64,000 bases of DNA. Origin: Roseibium aggregatum. GTDB taxonomy: Bacteria > Pseudomonadota > Alphaproteobacteria > Rhizobiales > Stappiaceae. Under the pieces are notes generated by a model that saw only the letters and a list, made by a program, of their open reading frames with translations, did no database searches and had not been told where the DNA came from. The stretch is from the NCBI RefSeq assembly GCF_017309185.1, contig NZ_JAEKJZ010000006.1, positions 310,001-374,000 of the forward strand. The letters are read 5' to 3'. The position numbers were made by a program, and so were the translations under genes. The stretch's first letter is position 1. Every line of letters begins with the position of its first letter. Below are positions 26,079-34,097 of this stretch, one piece after another.

Positions 26079-26809
26079 CCGGACTGGAGCTTTCCGATGT
26101 CAGCTACAGCTATGCCGCGACCGGGCGCAAGGCGCTGGACGGCGTACGTTTTTCGGTGGAGCCGGGCCGGTTCTGCGCGCTGCTTGGCCCGAACGGCGCG
26201 GGCAAGTCGACGCTCTACGCCCTGTTGACGCGGCTGATCGTGGCGCCGCAAGGGCGCATATCCGTGGCAGGATACGATCTTGCCCGCGCGCCGCGCGCGG
26301 CCCTGGCGCGTATCGGCGTCGTCTTTCAGCAGCCGACGCTCGATCTCGACATGACGGTGAGGCGCAACATGAGTTACTTCGCCGGATTGCACGGCCTGTC
26401 CGGACGCGACGCGGCGGTGGCGATCGACGCGGCCCTGGACCGGTTGGCGATGCTGGAGCGGGCCGGGGAAAAGGTCCGGGCGCTCAATGGCGGCCACCGG
26501 CGGCGCATGGAGATCGCCCGGGCGCTCATTCACAAGCCCGAGGTCCTGCTGCTGGACGAACCCACGGTCGGTCTCGATGCCGCCGCGCGGCGCGCCATCA
26601 CCGCCCATGTGCACGAGCTCGCCGAAACCGGGCCGGCAGTGCTCTGGGCCACCCATCTGGTCGACGAGATCGGTCCGCAGGACCGGGTCGTGGTGCTGCA
26701 CAGAGGCAAGGTGCTGGTGGAAGGCGGGGCGGCGGAGATCGCGAGCGGCAGTACGTTGAGCGACCGCTTCATCGAGATGACCGGCGCGCACGAAGAGGTA
26801 CCGGCATGA
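26075..26809 (+). CDS. ABC ATPase of the PQQ alcohol-dehydrogenase system (Ped/Lut type)
   Basis: A 244-residue ATPase of the DrrA/ABC-2 type. Walker A is GPNGAGKST, the Q-loop is VVFQQPTLDLD, Walker B is VLLLDEPTVGLD and the switch His is in ATHLVDE. The signature reads LNGGHRRR rather than LSGGQ. The start is a GTG overlapping the previous stop. It pairs with the ABC-2 permease that follows (ATGA overlap). This pair is the conserved core of the transporter found beside PQQ dehydrogenases (ped genes in Pseudomonas, lutE/lutF-type in methylotrophs). Confidence 0.88.
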   Translation: MTGLELSDVSYSYAATGRKALDGVRFSVEPGRFCALLGPNGAGKSTLYALLTRLIVAPQGRISVAGYDLARAPRAALARIGVVFQQPTLDLDMTVRRNMSYFAGLHGLSGRDAAVAIDAALDRLAMLERAGEKVRALNGGHRRRMEIARALIHKPEVLLLDEPTVGLDAAARRAITAHVHELAETGPAVLWATHLVDEIGPQDRVVVLHRGKVLVEGGAAEIASGSTLSDRFIEMTGAHEEVPA

Positions 26810-27600
26810 AGGCCTGGATGACCGCGCTTTGGGCAATCGTCTTGCGCGAGGCCTTGCGCTTCGCCTCGCAGCGTGGCCGGTTCCTGGCCGCTCTGGTGCG
26901 CCCGCTTGTCTGGCTTGTCGTCTTCGCGGCGGGATTTCGCGCGGCGCTCGGCCTGTCGATCATTCCGCCGTATCAGACCTACATCACTTACGAGGTCTAT
27001 ATCGTTCCAGGCCTGTGCGGCATGATCCAGCTCTTCAACGGCATGCAGTCCTCGCTGTCGCTGGTCTACGATCAGGAAATGGGTTCCATGAGGCTGTTGC
27101 TGACATCGCCCTTTCCGCGCTGGTGGCTGCTTTTTTCGAAACTCCTGGCGGGCGTCGCGGTGTCGATCCTGCAGGTCGCCGTCTTTCTGGCGATCGCCGC
27201 CGCGCTCGGGATCGAGCTGCCGCTCCTGGGTTATTTTGCCGTCCTGCCGGCGCTGATCGTGACGGGGCTGATGCTGGGGGCGCTCGGGCTGCTGATTTCC
27301 TCGACCATCCGCCAGCTAGAGAATTTCGCCGGCGTGATGAATTTCGTCATCTTCCCGATGTTCTTCCTGTCGTCGGCGCTCTATCCCTTGTGGAAGATGC
27401 AGGAAAGCTCCGCGCTCCTGCGCGATATCTGCGCGGTCAATCCCTTCACCCACGCCGTGGAACTGATCCGCTTCGCGCTTTACGGCCAGATGAACTGGAT
27501 GGCGCTCCTTTGGGTCGTCGTCGCCTTCGCCGTGTGCATGCTCGGCGCGCTTTGGGGCTACGATCCGGAACGCACGATGATGCGCCGTAAAGCGCGCTGA
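26806..27600 (+). CDS. ABC-2 type permease of the PQQ alcohol-dehydrogenase system (PedC-like)
   Basis: A 264-residue inner-membrane protein with about six membrane segments. Typical ABC-2 features are YITYEVYIVPGLCGMIQLFNGMQSSLSLVYDQEMGSMRLLLTSPFPRWWLL and FVIFPMFFLSSALYPLWKM. It matches the PedC-like permease class found with PQQ alcohol dehydrogenases. It overlaps its ATPase by four bases and ends the seven-gene run. Direction of transport (export by fold type, uptake suggested for lanthanides in Methylobacterium) is unresolved. Confidence 0.87.
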   Translation: MKAWMTALWAIVLREALRFASQRGRFLAALVRPLVWLVVFAAGFRAALGLSIIPPYQTYITYEVYIVPGLCGMIQLFNGMQSSLSLVYDQEMGSMRLLLTSPFPRWWLLFSKLLAGVAVSILQVAVFLAIAAALGIELPLLGYFAVLPALIVTGLMLGALGLLISSTIRQLENFAGVMNFVIFPMFFLSSALYPLWKMQESSALLRDICAVNPFTHAVELIRFALYGQMNWMALLWVVVAFAVCMLGALWGYDPERTMMRRKAR

Positions 27601-27743
27601 TACTACTCGAAAAGCTTTTAAGCTTTGTAATAACATTACATAGATTCCAGCAAAAACCGGCCTGAAGAGCCGGAAACCGAGACCTTTCTCTGTATTGGCT
27701 CAAATGGAAATTGTCCCAATACTTGGCTGGTAAGGCGAGGCTG

Positions 27744-27780
27744 GAGCATCGTGCGTTCAACAGACCGCACGAAGATGCTC
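27744..27780 (+). promoter_or_regulatory. Stem-loop in the leader of gfa
   Basis: GAGCATC+GTGCG (27744-27755) pairs with CGCAC+GATGCTC (27766-27780), with a three-base bulge and a ten-base loop, about 65 bases before the gfa start. There is no T-run after it. It could be an mRNA structure that affects gfa translation or transcript stability. Confidence 0.45.
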
Positions 27781-27846
27781 GACCATCACGGATACGATCA
27801 ATCAAACGTTGACCTGGAGCCTCGTTTCAAAAGCGGAGGAACTTCA

Positions 27847-28416
27847 ATGATCAGTCTGCATCCTGCCATCGATAACGGTTTCCCGGCCGCCAAGCCCGGC
27901 TTTGCCGGTGGCACGCTGAAATGCCACTGTGCGACGAACCCGGTCACCGTAGAGGTTGGCGCGCAAACGGCCCATAACCATGCCTGCGGCTGCACCAAAT
28001 GCTGGAAGCCGGCGGGCGCGACCTTCTCGCAGATCGCCGTGGTCGACCGCAATAAGGTCAAAGTCACCTCGGGCGCGGAAAAGCTCTATGTGGTCGATCC
28101 CAGCGCGGCGATCCAGCGCCATGCGTGCAAGGACTGCGGCGTTCACATGTTCGGGCGAATCGAAAACCAGGAACATCCCTTCTACGGCCTCGATTTCGTC
28201 CACACGGAACTGAGCGACGACGACGGCTGGTCGCCCCCGGAATTCGCGGCTTTCGTCTCCTCCGTCATCGAAAGCGGCGTCAAGCCGGAGCAGATGCCGG
28301 AAATCCGCGCACGGCTCAAGGGCCTCGGTCTGGAGCCCTACGACGCCCTGTCACCGCCCCTGATGGACGCGATCGCAACCCATGTCGCCAAGAAAAGCGG
28401 AGCTCTGGCCGCCTGA
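27847..28416 (+). CDS. gfa: S-(hydroxymethyl)glutathione synthase (Gfa)
   Basis: A 189-residue zinc protein that speeds the condensation of formaldehyde with glutathione, making the substrate of AdhI. Zinc-type cysteines are Cys26 and Cys28 (LKCHCATNP), Cys47, Cys49 and Cys52 (HACGCTKCWKP) and the later HACKDCGVHMF pair, as the family requires. AGCGGAGGAACTTCA is the ribosome site. It stands alone at the distal end of the island, completing the glutathione route from formaldehyde to formate. Confidence 0.95.
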   Translation: MISLHPAIDNGFPAAKPGFAGGTLKCHCATNPVTVEVGAQTAHNHACGCTKCWKPAGATFSQIAVVDRNKVKVTSGAEKLYVVDPSAAIQRHACKDCGVHMFGRIENQEHPFYGLDFVHTELSDDDGWSPPEFAAFVSSVIESGVKPEQMPEIRARLKGLGLEPYDALSPPLMDAIATHVAKKSGALAA

Positions 28417-28490
28417 TGGGGCCGGCCCGAGACGGGCCTGGCCCGGCTGCGGGGGGCAGCCGGCCGGCGCCCGGATCTTCCGAACTGAAA

Positions 28491-28519
28491 TGGCCCGGCG
28501 GGGTATCGCCGGGCCATGG
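28491..28519 (+). terminator. Stem-loop terminator after gfa
   Basis: TGGCCCGGCG (28491-28500) and CGCCGGGCCA (28507-28516) form a perfect 10-bp GC-rich stem with a six-base loop, followed by a short T stretch (TGGTTT). A second hairpin (CCGGCTGC/GCAGCCGG, 28443-28463) precedes it. The position 75 bases after the gfa stop fits a terminator. Confidence 0.65.
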
Positions 28520-28531
28520 TTTATCCGAAAA

Positions 28532-28570
28532 AAATCGCGTTTTATCGAAATCGCTTTTTGCTGTCTGAGA
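28532..28570 (+). repeat. 39-base dispersed repeat, copy A
   Basis: This 39-base stretch matches 33 of 39 positions of 34035-34073, with the first 16 bases (AAATCGCGTTTTATCG) identical. Both copies are in the same orientation and lie 3 to 15 bases after a strong stem-loop that follows a gene. Confidence 0.7.
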
Positions 28571-28652
28571 TCAGAGATGGCAACGCGCTGGCCTTGCGTT
28601 CTGTCGCGTGAAGCAGGCAAACCGCTTGTCTCGATTAAGTCATTGAAAAGAT

Positions 28653-28729
28653 TGGTGACCCCGACAGGATTCGAACCTGTGACCCTCAGATTAGGAATCT
28701 GATGCTCTATCCTGCTGAGCTACGGGGCC
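28653..28729 (-). tRNA. tRNA-Arg (anticodon CCT)
   Basis: The minus strand folds as a tRNA. The acceptor GGCCCCG pairs with CGGGGTC (one G-T pair). The D arm is GCTC...GAGC, the anticodon arm TCAGA-TTCCTAA-TCTGA has anticodon CCT, and the T arm is ACAGG-TTCGAAT-CCTGT. The discriminator is A, and the CCA end is encoded (28655-28653). CCT reads the rare arginine codon AGG. Confidence 0.96.
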
Positions 28730-28877
28730 TTGATCCGGTCGGATAGCATGATTTGGACGGGATGGCGAGCCCCGGAATTCGGGGGGGCGCAATTGCGTGT
28801 GGCACAGCCAAACGCCTTCCCTAATGAAGACCTTTGCAGAATCTGAACGGCAAGGCCGCAGGCAATGCCTCTCGGCC

Positions 28878-29009
28878 GTCATCCCAGGCCGCAGTAGCAC
28901 GGAGCAGGGATCGGAGCGCCACAAGCATTTAGTCCTTTCTTATGAAACAACTCAGGGGGTGGGTGGGCTCTCCGATCCCGGATCTCCGCTTCGCTGCGTC
29001 CGGGACGAC
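28878..29009. repeat. Imperfect inverted-repeat element of about 130 bases
   Basis: The left arm (28878-28916, starting GTCATCCC and ending GATCGGAG) is an imperfect reverse complement of the right arm (28970-29009, starting CTCCGATCCC and ending GGGACGAC), around a 53-base centre. The right arm is itself a small hairpin (TCCCGGA...TCCGGGA) of the CCGGATCTCCGCTTCGCTGCG type that is very common between genes in related genomes. It looks like a small non-coding dispersed element. Open frames across it are not credible genes. Confidence 0.7.
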
Positions 29010-29174
29010 GAAGGAGCGGCCTCCAAAGGGAGCGCTTGCTTGGGGGCGGCTGTAGAGGCTTCCGGCTAAACGCCCTCTCCCCGGGATTTCAGTGCCGGTC
29101 CGCTTCGGATTGCGATTTTGACGCATTGTCTTGGACTTGCCTTATTCGCCGCTTAGCTGAAGGATCGAATGTGA

Positions 29175-30179
29175 ATGCTTCCGGCCCGGATCGGGTGGCT
29201 GCGGTCTTTTCAGGAGACGGTGGCGCGGTCCGCATGGGCCGCCGGCGAAGCGAACCCGGATAGGCTGAGAGGGCGGTCTGTGTCCACAGGACGCTGGAGA
29301 CATTTGCAGGGGTGGCACCCGGTCGACGCCTTCTCCGGACGTCCGCGATGGCGCGGACCCGCCAGGCAGGTCCTGCCGTGCACCGTGCTTTGTCTTCTGG
29401 TCGGCTGCGGCGATTGTCTCGCGGAAAACGCCGAGGGGATGTCTCCGGAAACGGCCTTTGAGGCCTGCGTGCCGGAGGCCTCGCCAAGAATTGAGGTCGA
29501 GGGTCCGGACGACGACGGGGTTTACCGGGAGGCGGCGGGCACGCGTTTTCATCCGGTCGAGCTTCACTGGCCGGGTTCGGATTGGACCGGGCGCGTGAGG
29601 CCCGGCGAAGGTCCGGCCCGGTTCGAGGCCGTTCCGCTTGGCCCGGATGACCGCTGGGGACGGGTCCCGAGCTGGATCGTCCGTCTCGAAGGCGGAAAAA
29701 CCCGGCTTCTTCAGACCGTTCTGCTCGAAGAAGGGCTGGCGATTTACGCGCCCGAGTATGCCTCCGGCGACTGTGCCGAATTGTTGCGGGAGGCCGAACA
29801 GGCGGCACGTTTCGGCCGTCGGGGCGTCTGGAAAAACCGGGACGTGCGCCAGGTGTTTTCAACGGCGGCGCCGGACCGGCTGGCGCGGATGACCGGAAAC
29901 TATGTTATTGCGCGCGGCCGCGTTGTTTCCCTTGGAAAAAGCGGCAGCACCCGCTATCTCAATTTTGGAAAATACTGGAAAACCGATTTCACGGCGACAC
30001 TCAAGACCTCGGATGAGGAAAGGTTCGACGAGGCCCTTAGCCGAACCGGGTGGCGGATCGGGGACCTGGCGGGAAAGCAGGTGGAGTTGCGTGGCGTGCT
30101 GCAGGAGTGGGACGGTCCGCACATCCTGCTTCGTCATCCGGAGCAGCTGAGCGTATTGGAACCCTCCGTGCCGCGGTAA
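29175..30179 (+). CDS. Thermonuclease-fold (SNase-like) family protein, probably exported
   Basis: A protein of up to 334 residues. The middle part (PGEGPARFEAVPLGPDDRWGRVPSWIV; LLQTVLLEEGLAIYAPEYASGDCAELLREAEQAARFGRRGVWKN) resembles the thermonuclease fold with its C-terminal GxW segment. The Arg/Glu catalytic set is not obvious, so it may not be a nuclease. A C-terminal domain (VIARGRVVSLGKSGSTRYLNFGKYWKTDFTATL) looks like an OB-fold. A hydrophobic lipobox-like segment (TVLCLLVGCGDC) suggests export. The N-terminus is uncertain; a GTG at 29280 behind GAGAGGGCGGTCT would remove 35 residues. It lies about 100 bases before the M48 protease. Confidence 0.7.
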   Translation: MLPARIGWLRSFQETVARSAWAAGEANPDRLRGRSVSTGRWRHLQGWHPVDAFSGRPRWRGPARQVLPCTVLCLLVGCGDCLAENAEGMSPETAFEACVPEASPRIEVEGPDDDGVYREAAGTRFHPVELHWPGSDWTGRVRPGEGPARFEAVPLGPDDRWGRVPSWIVRLEGGKTRLLQTVLLEEGLAIYAPEYASGDCAELLREAEQAARFGRRGVWKNRDVRQVFSTAAPDRLARMTGNYVIARGRVVSLGKSGSTRYLNFGKYWKTDFTATLKTSDEERFDEALSRTGWRIGDLAGKQVELRGVLQEWDGPHILLRHPEQLSVLEPSVPR

Positions 30180-30275
30180 GCGCGGGGAAAGAGCGTTCCG
30201 GCAGTTTGGGCGGGCCGGCGCCCGCTTGCGCGGCTTGCGGGAAGCCGGGCGGGATCATGGAACAAAGGACAGGAC

Positions 30276-31772
30276 GTGGCGGTCAGAACGGCTAGGACAT
30301 TCGGGGAAACAGCGCGCTTTGCCGTGAAGCGCGGCTGGCTGCGCGCGCTCGCCGTTGCCGGGCTGGCCTTGCTGACCGCATCCTGCCAGCTGCTTGGAGA
30401 CGGAGCGACCATCGGAACGGTGGTTCCCGGAACGCTCAGGCCCAATCTTGCCAACGACATCGGCGCGCGCGAGCATCCGCGCGTGGTCGCCACCTATGGC
30501 GGCGTCTACAACGATCCCGGAGCGGAGCGGGCGGTGGCCAGCGTGGTCGGCCGTCTGGTCGCGGCGTCCGATGACCCCTCGCAAAGCTACAAGATCACCA
30601 TTTTGAACTCTCCGGCCATCAATGCCTTCGCGCTTCCCGGGGGATATCTTTATGTGACCCGCGGATTGCTGGCGCTTGCCAACGACACGTCCGAAGTGGC
30701 CGCTGTTCTGGCGCATGAGATGGCTCATGTGACCGCCAATCACGCCATAAAGCGCCAGCAGCGGGCGGAGGCCAAGGAACTGGCCAACAGGATCGTGACC
30801 GACGTGGTGCAGGATTCGGAGGAGGCGCGCAAAGCCATCGTGTCGTCTCAGCTGTCCTTTGCCCGGTTCAGCCAGGTTCAGGAACTGGAAGCCGACGCGA
30901 TTGGCGTCAAGACGCTGGCCAAGGCGGGTTTCGATCCCTACGCGGCATCCCGGTTCCTGAAGTCCATGGCGGCCTACGCGCGCTATCAGTCGGCGGAAAA
31001 GGAAACCCCGTCGGCTCCGGACTTCCTGTCATCGCACCCCTCGACCCCCGAACGGCTGCAGCTCGTGGTCCGCGCTGCCCGTCAGATCGGGGCTCCGGGC
31101 ATCGGCGAGCGGGACCGGGACCGCTACCTCGGCCAGATCAACGGCATGCTCTACGGCGACGATCCGCTCGAAGGCTTCGTGCGCGGCCGCTCGTTCCTGC
31201 ACAAGGCGCTCGGTATCGGCTTCACCGTGCCGAAGGGTTACATTCTGGAAAACTCGCCCGAAGCGGTGCTGGCCAGCAACGGCGACGGCACCGCCATCCG
31301 CTTCGATGGCGCGGATATCAGCGGCTATTCCAACCTTGTCGACTACATGAATTCCGGCTGGATCAACGGGCTGCTGCCGGCAAGTGTGCGCGACACCACG
31401 ATCAACGGGTTGCCGGCGGTGACAGGCGCGGCGATCACCCAGGGCTGGTCCTTCCGCATCGCGGTGATCCGCATCGGCCGCACGGGCTACCGGTTCATTT
31501 TCGCGAGCCGGTCGCCGAACGAAGGCTTCGTCCATGACTTCCGGGAGACCGCCGACAGCTTCAAGCAGCTGACGCCGACAGAGCGCGCCCGGCTGCGCTC
31601 GCTCCGGATCAAGGTCGTCAAGAGCAAGCCCGGCGACACGCCGCGCAAACTCGCCATCGGCATGAGCGGCGTGGAGCCGTCCCGGAGGCTGGAGTTCTTT
31701 ACCGTGCTTAACGACCTCCCGAAAGACGAGGCCATTCCGGCCGGTACTTCGGTCAAGCTGGTGGTGGATTAG
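30276..31772 (+). CDS. M48-family zinc metalloprotease, probable lipoprotein
   Basis: A 498-residue metalloprotease of the BepA/Oma1-like M48 group, likely periplasmic quality control of outer-membrane proteins. The zinc site is His147-Glu148-Met-Ala-His151 (LAHEMAHVTANHA), with the third ligand in LEADAIGVKTL. The SFARFSQVQELEAD and SSHPSTPERL segments are typical. A signal peptide ending in LTASC (Cys37) suggests lipid attachment. The C-terminal 180 residues form a separate domain ending in an SPASTR-like SIKVVKS/KPGDT region. The start is a GTG after AAAGGACAGGAC. It overlaps the convergent AraC-type gene by 20 bases. Confidence 0.9.
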   Translation: MAVRTARTFGETARFAVKRGWLRALAVAGLALLTASCQLLGDGATIGTVVPGTLRPNLANDIGAREHPRVVATYGGVYNDPGAERAVASVVGRLVAASDDPSQSYKITILNSPAINAFALPGGYLYVTRGLLALANDTSEVAAVLAHEMAHVTANHAIKRQQRAEAKELANRIVTDVVQDSEEARKAIVSSQLSFARFSQVQELEADAIGVKTLAKAGFDPYAASRFLKSMAAYARYQSAEKETPSAPDFLSSHPSTPERLQLVVRAARQIGAPGIGERDRDRYLGQINGMLYGDDPLEGFVRGRSFLHKALGIGFTVPKGYILENSPEAVLASNGDGTAIRFDGADISGYSNLVDYMNSGWINGLLPASVRDTTINGLPAVTGAAITQGWSFRIAVIRIGRTGYRFIFASRSPNEGFVHDFRETADSFKQLTPTERARLRSLRIKVVKSKPGDTPRKLAIGMSGVEPSRRLEFFTVLNDLPKDEAIPAGTSVKLVVD

Positions 31773-32826
31773 GGCCCGGAGGCGGGGAAAGCCTGGCTGG
31801 CCGGGAGGCACTGGCGATTTCCGCGTCGGCCGACCAGGCACTTGGCGTCCTGCCGGTCAGGCGGGAAAACTCCCGATTGAAGTTCGACTTGGTGTTGAAA
31901 CCGCTTTCGAGCATTGCGGTGGTGACGTTCGCGCCCTCCTCCAGCAGTGCGCATGCGTGCCGGATGCGGTGCGCGTTGATGTAGCGCGAGATGTTTTCGC
32001 CCGTGGTCCTGTTGATGGCCGTGGAGAGTTGCTTTGCCGGGACGCCGAGCTTTTGGGCAAATCTGTTCAACGTCAGATCCGGGTCCAGAAAGAGCCGCTT
32101 GGTCGTCAGCAGGTCGTCCAGACGCCCGAGGAGATCGAGATCCGCGGTACTGGGGGGCTGTTGCCCGGCTTCGGTGGCGGTGGAGGTCTGCGACGCTCTT
32201 TCGAGATCGCGTGCGCACACATTGGGCGACAGGCTCAGCACGCCGATGACGAACAGGGCCGCCGCCGATCCGGCGCTGATGATCTTGTGCGCCCAGTCGG
32301 GACTTCCCGAGTTGAACGCATAGGCGATCAACATGTCTGTCATGGCCGAAACCAGAAGCGCCAGCGCGATGGCTGTCCAGATCCGTTGCGGAATTGTACC
32401 GGCATCGAGTCTTGCCAGCGGCAAGGCGTCCCGGTGCGCATGCAGACTGACCAGCAAAGCACAGCCGTACCCGAGAAAAACCAGACCGATCACAGGGTCC
32501 AGGGTGACGGGGGCGAACAGGACACAGAAGGCCACAAAAGCGGGTCCGAGCATGTGTACCCAGTCCTTTGCCGGCGTTACGGGGCGAAACGACGCGGAAA
32601 CGAAGGCGAGCCACGCGAGGGGGGGAATGCCGGCCGCCAAGAAAGGTTGCAGTTTGAGTGCGAGGGGCAGGCCGTAATACTGCCCGAGAGCGACGATCAG
32701 GTTTTGCAGGGCACAGACCAGCAGCAACGCGGAAAAAAGCACCGGCCGGTTTTTCGCAATCATTGCCTGGGCGAACAGGAATCCCAGAACGAATGCAACA
32801 AAAAGAGGAACGGGGAATACAAGCAT
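31753..32826 (-). CDS. Membrane-anchored AraC-family transcriptional regulator
   Basis: A protein of about 357 residues with roughly six or seven membrane segments in the first 205 residues (LVFPVPLFVAFVLGFLFAQ ... AALFVIGVLSLS) and a C-terminal AraC helix-turn-helix domain (about 230-340: LTLNRFAQKLGVPAKQLSTAINRTTGENISRYINAHRIRHACALLEEG, NTKSNFNREFSRLTGRTPSAW). The ATG at 32826 is used; a GTG at 32841 is possible. It is divergent from the alpha/beta hydrolase at 32968, its most likely target, with 141 bases between them. It probably senses a signal at the membrane. Confidence 0.88.
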   Translation of the reverse strand: MLVFPVPLFVAFVLGFLFAQAMIAKNRPVLFSALLLVCALQNLIVALGQYYGLPLALKLQPFLAAGIPPLAWLAFVSASFRPVTPAKDWVHMLGPAFVAFCVLFAPVTLDPVIGLVFLGYGCALLVSLHAHRDALPLARLDAGTIPQRIWTAIALALLVSAMTDMLIAYAFNSGSPDWAHKIISAGSAAALFVIGVLSLSPNVCARDLERASQTSTATEAGQQPPSTADLDLLGRLDDLLTTKRLFLDPDLTLNRFAQKLGVPAKQLSTAINRTTGENISRYINAHRIRHACALLEEGANVTTAMLESGFNTKSNFNREFSRLTGRTPSAWSADAEIASASRPARLSPPPGPNPPPA

Positions 32827-32967
32827 TTTCAACTCAATCACAAAGCGCGATGGAGACCCGAAATAGGCCGAAAACCCGTTCGAGGCGACCTGAATCCGGT
32901 TTTAGGATGCGGTCTGCGGCGGCTTCCTTCAGGTGTGGAATATCCCAATCAAACAGGATGTTCGAAC

Positions 32968-33996
32968 ATGAAACACCTTCTATTCGCTTTTTTGCTCTTG
33001 GCGTCATCCGCCGCGGCCGCCGGTAACGAGGATCTGGCCGGGTATGACCGTTTCGCTGTTTCGGCCGCCCATCGCCCTGCCTTGCTGCAAGGCTTTGTCT
33101 GGTATCCGGCCGGAACGCGGACTTATGCCGGGTTTATCGGGAAGGGGCCGGTCTTCAAGGGCACGAAGGCTCTGGTCGGGGCTGGTGTGAAGGTTGGCCG
33201 GTATCCTCTCGTCGTGTTCTCCCATGGCTCCGGCGGCAACGTGGATGCCGTTTCCTGGCTGGGCTCGGCGTTTGCCGCGCAAGGGATCATGGTTGTCGGG
33301 GTGAACCATCCCGGATCGACGTCCGGCGATTCGTCGCCGCGCCGGTCGCTGCAGCCTTCGGAACGGGCCGGTGATCTGAGCGCAGCGCTGGATCACCTGC
33401 TGGCGGATCCCTATTTCGCCAGGTTCATCGATCCTGACAGGATCGTTGCGCTTGGGTTCTCGCTGGGCGGCGCCACGGTTCTGAACATGGCGGGCGTCAC
33501 GTTCGATCCGGAGACCTACAAGACTTATTGCGATCTTTTTGGACTGGAACAGGCTGTCGACTGCGCGTTTTTCGTGAAAGGAGATGTCGATCTCACCACG
33601 ATGGCCGGCGGCCTGAGGGTCAGCGGCAAGGACGAGCGGATCAGCGCTGTCGTTGCCATCGATCCGGGGTTCACCTACGCGGTCCGGCCACAAAGCATCG
33701 ATCGGGTGGATGTCCCGGTTCAACTGATCAGTCTCGGGAAGGAGTATCTCTGGCCGGCAACAGACGTTGGACCGGAAGGGAGCGGCCTGGTTTCGATGCT
33801 GAACAACGTCGACCATGTCTCCCTGTCCCCGGCGCATCATTTCACTTTTCTGGGTGAATGCACGGGGAAGGGCGCGGCGATCCTCGAAGAGGAGCAGGAC
33901 GATCCGGTCTGCGACGACCCGGCCGGAACGGACCGCGCGGGCATACACGAGCAGATCGTGAAAGCCGCGTCGCGGTTCATTTCACAGCTAAAATAA
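32968..33996 (+). CDS. Exported alpha/beta hydrolase (dienelactone-hydrolase/PAF-acetylhydrolase-like)
   Basis: A 342-residue exported hydrolase (signal peptide MKHLLFAFLLLASSAAAAG). The oxyanion region is VVFSHGSGGN. The nucleophile elbow is GFSLGGAT, the acid residue is likely in VVAIDPGF or the segment after it, and the catalytic His is in NNVDHVSL or SPAHHFTFL. The layout resembles bacterial platelet-activating-factor acetylhydrolase-like or dienelactone-hydrolase-like lipases. The substrate is unknown. The divergent membrane AraC regulator suggests induction by an external compound. Confidence 0.85.
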   Translation: MKHLLFAFLLLASSAAAAGNEDLAGYDRFAVSAAHRPALLQGFVWYPAGTRTYAGFIGKGPVFKGTKALVGAGVKVGRYPLVVFSHGSGGNVDAVSWLGSAFAAQGIMVVGVNHPGSTSGDSSPRRSLQPSERAGDLSAALDHLLADPYFARFIDPDRIVALGFSLGGATVLNMAGVTFDPETYKTYCDLFGLEQAVDCAFFVKGDVDLTTMAGGLRVSGKDERISAVVAIDPGFTYAVRPQSIDRVDVPVQLISLGKEYLWPATDVGPEGSGLVSMLNNVDHVSLSPAHHFTFLGECTGKGAAILEEEQDDPVCDDPAGTDRAGIHEQIVKAASRFISQLK

Positions 33997-33999
33997 CTG

Positions 34000-34031
34000 G
34001 CAGTCGCCCGCTGCCTGCAGCGGGCGACTGC
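34000..34031 (+). terminator. Strong stem-loop after the hydrolase gene
   Basis: GCAGTCGCCCGCTGC (34000-34014) and GCAGCGGGCGACTGC (34017-34031) are exact reverse complements, giving a very strong stem three bases after the hydrolase stop. Instead of a T-run, the 39-base repeat copy B follows. It separates the hydrolase gene from convergent rpoH. Confidence 0.6.
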
Positions 34032-34034
34032 AGC

Positions 34035-34073
34035 AAATCGCGTTTTATCGGACCCGCTTTCCGCTGCCTGAGA
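34035..34073 (+). repeat. 39-base dispersed repeat, copy B
   Basis: This is the partner of 28532-28570: 33 of 39 positions match, and the first 16 bases are identical. It begins three bases after the stem-loop at 34000-34031 and ends 24 bases before the rpoH stop. Confidence 0.7.
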
Positions 34074-34097
34074 GCTGAATTTTACGGGGTCCGTACC

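Noticed and set aside
28797..29069. Possible small gene of about 90 codons after the tRNA
   Set aside because: It translates an inverted-repeat element common between genes; no ribosome site or domain is visible.
31957..33996. A 679-codon plus-strand frame covering the AraC-type gene and the hydrolase
   Set aside because: The first half is antisense to the AraC-type regulator. The true hydrolase starts at 32968 with a signal peptide.
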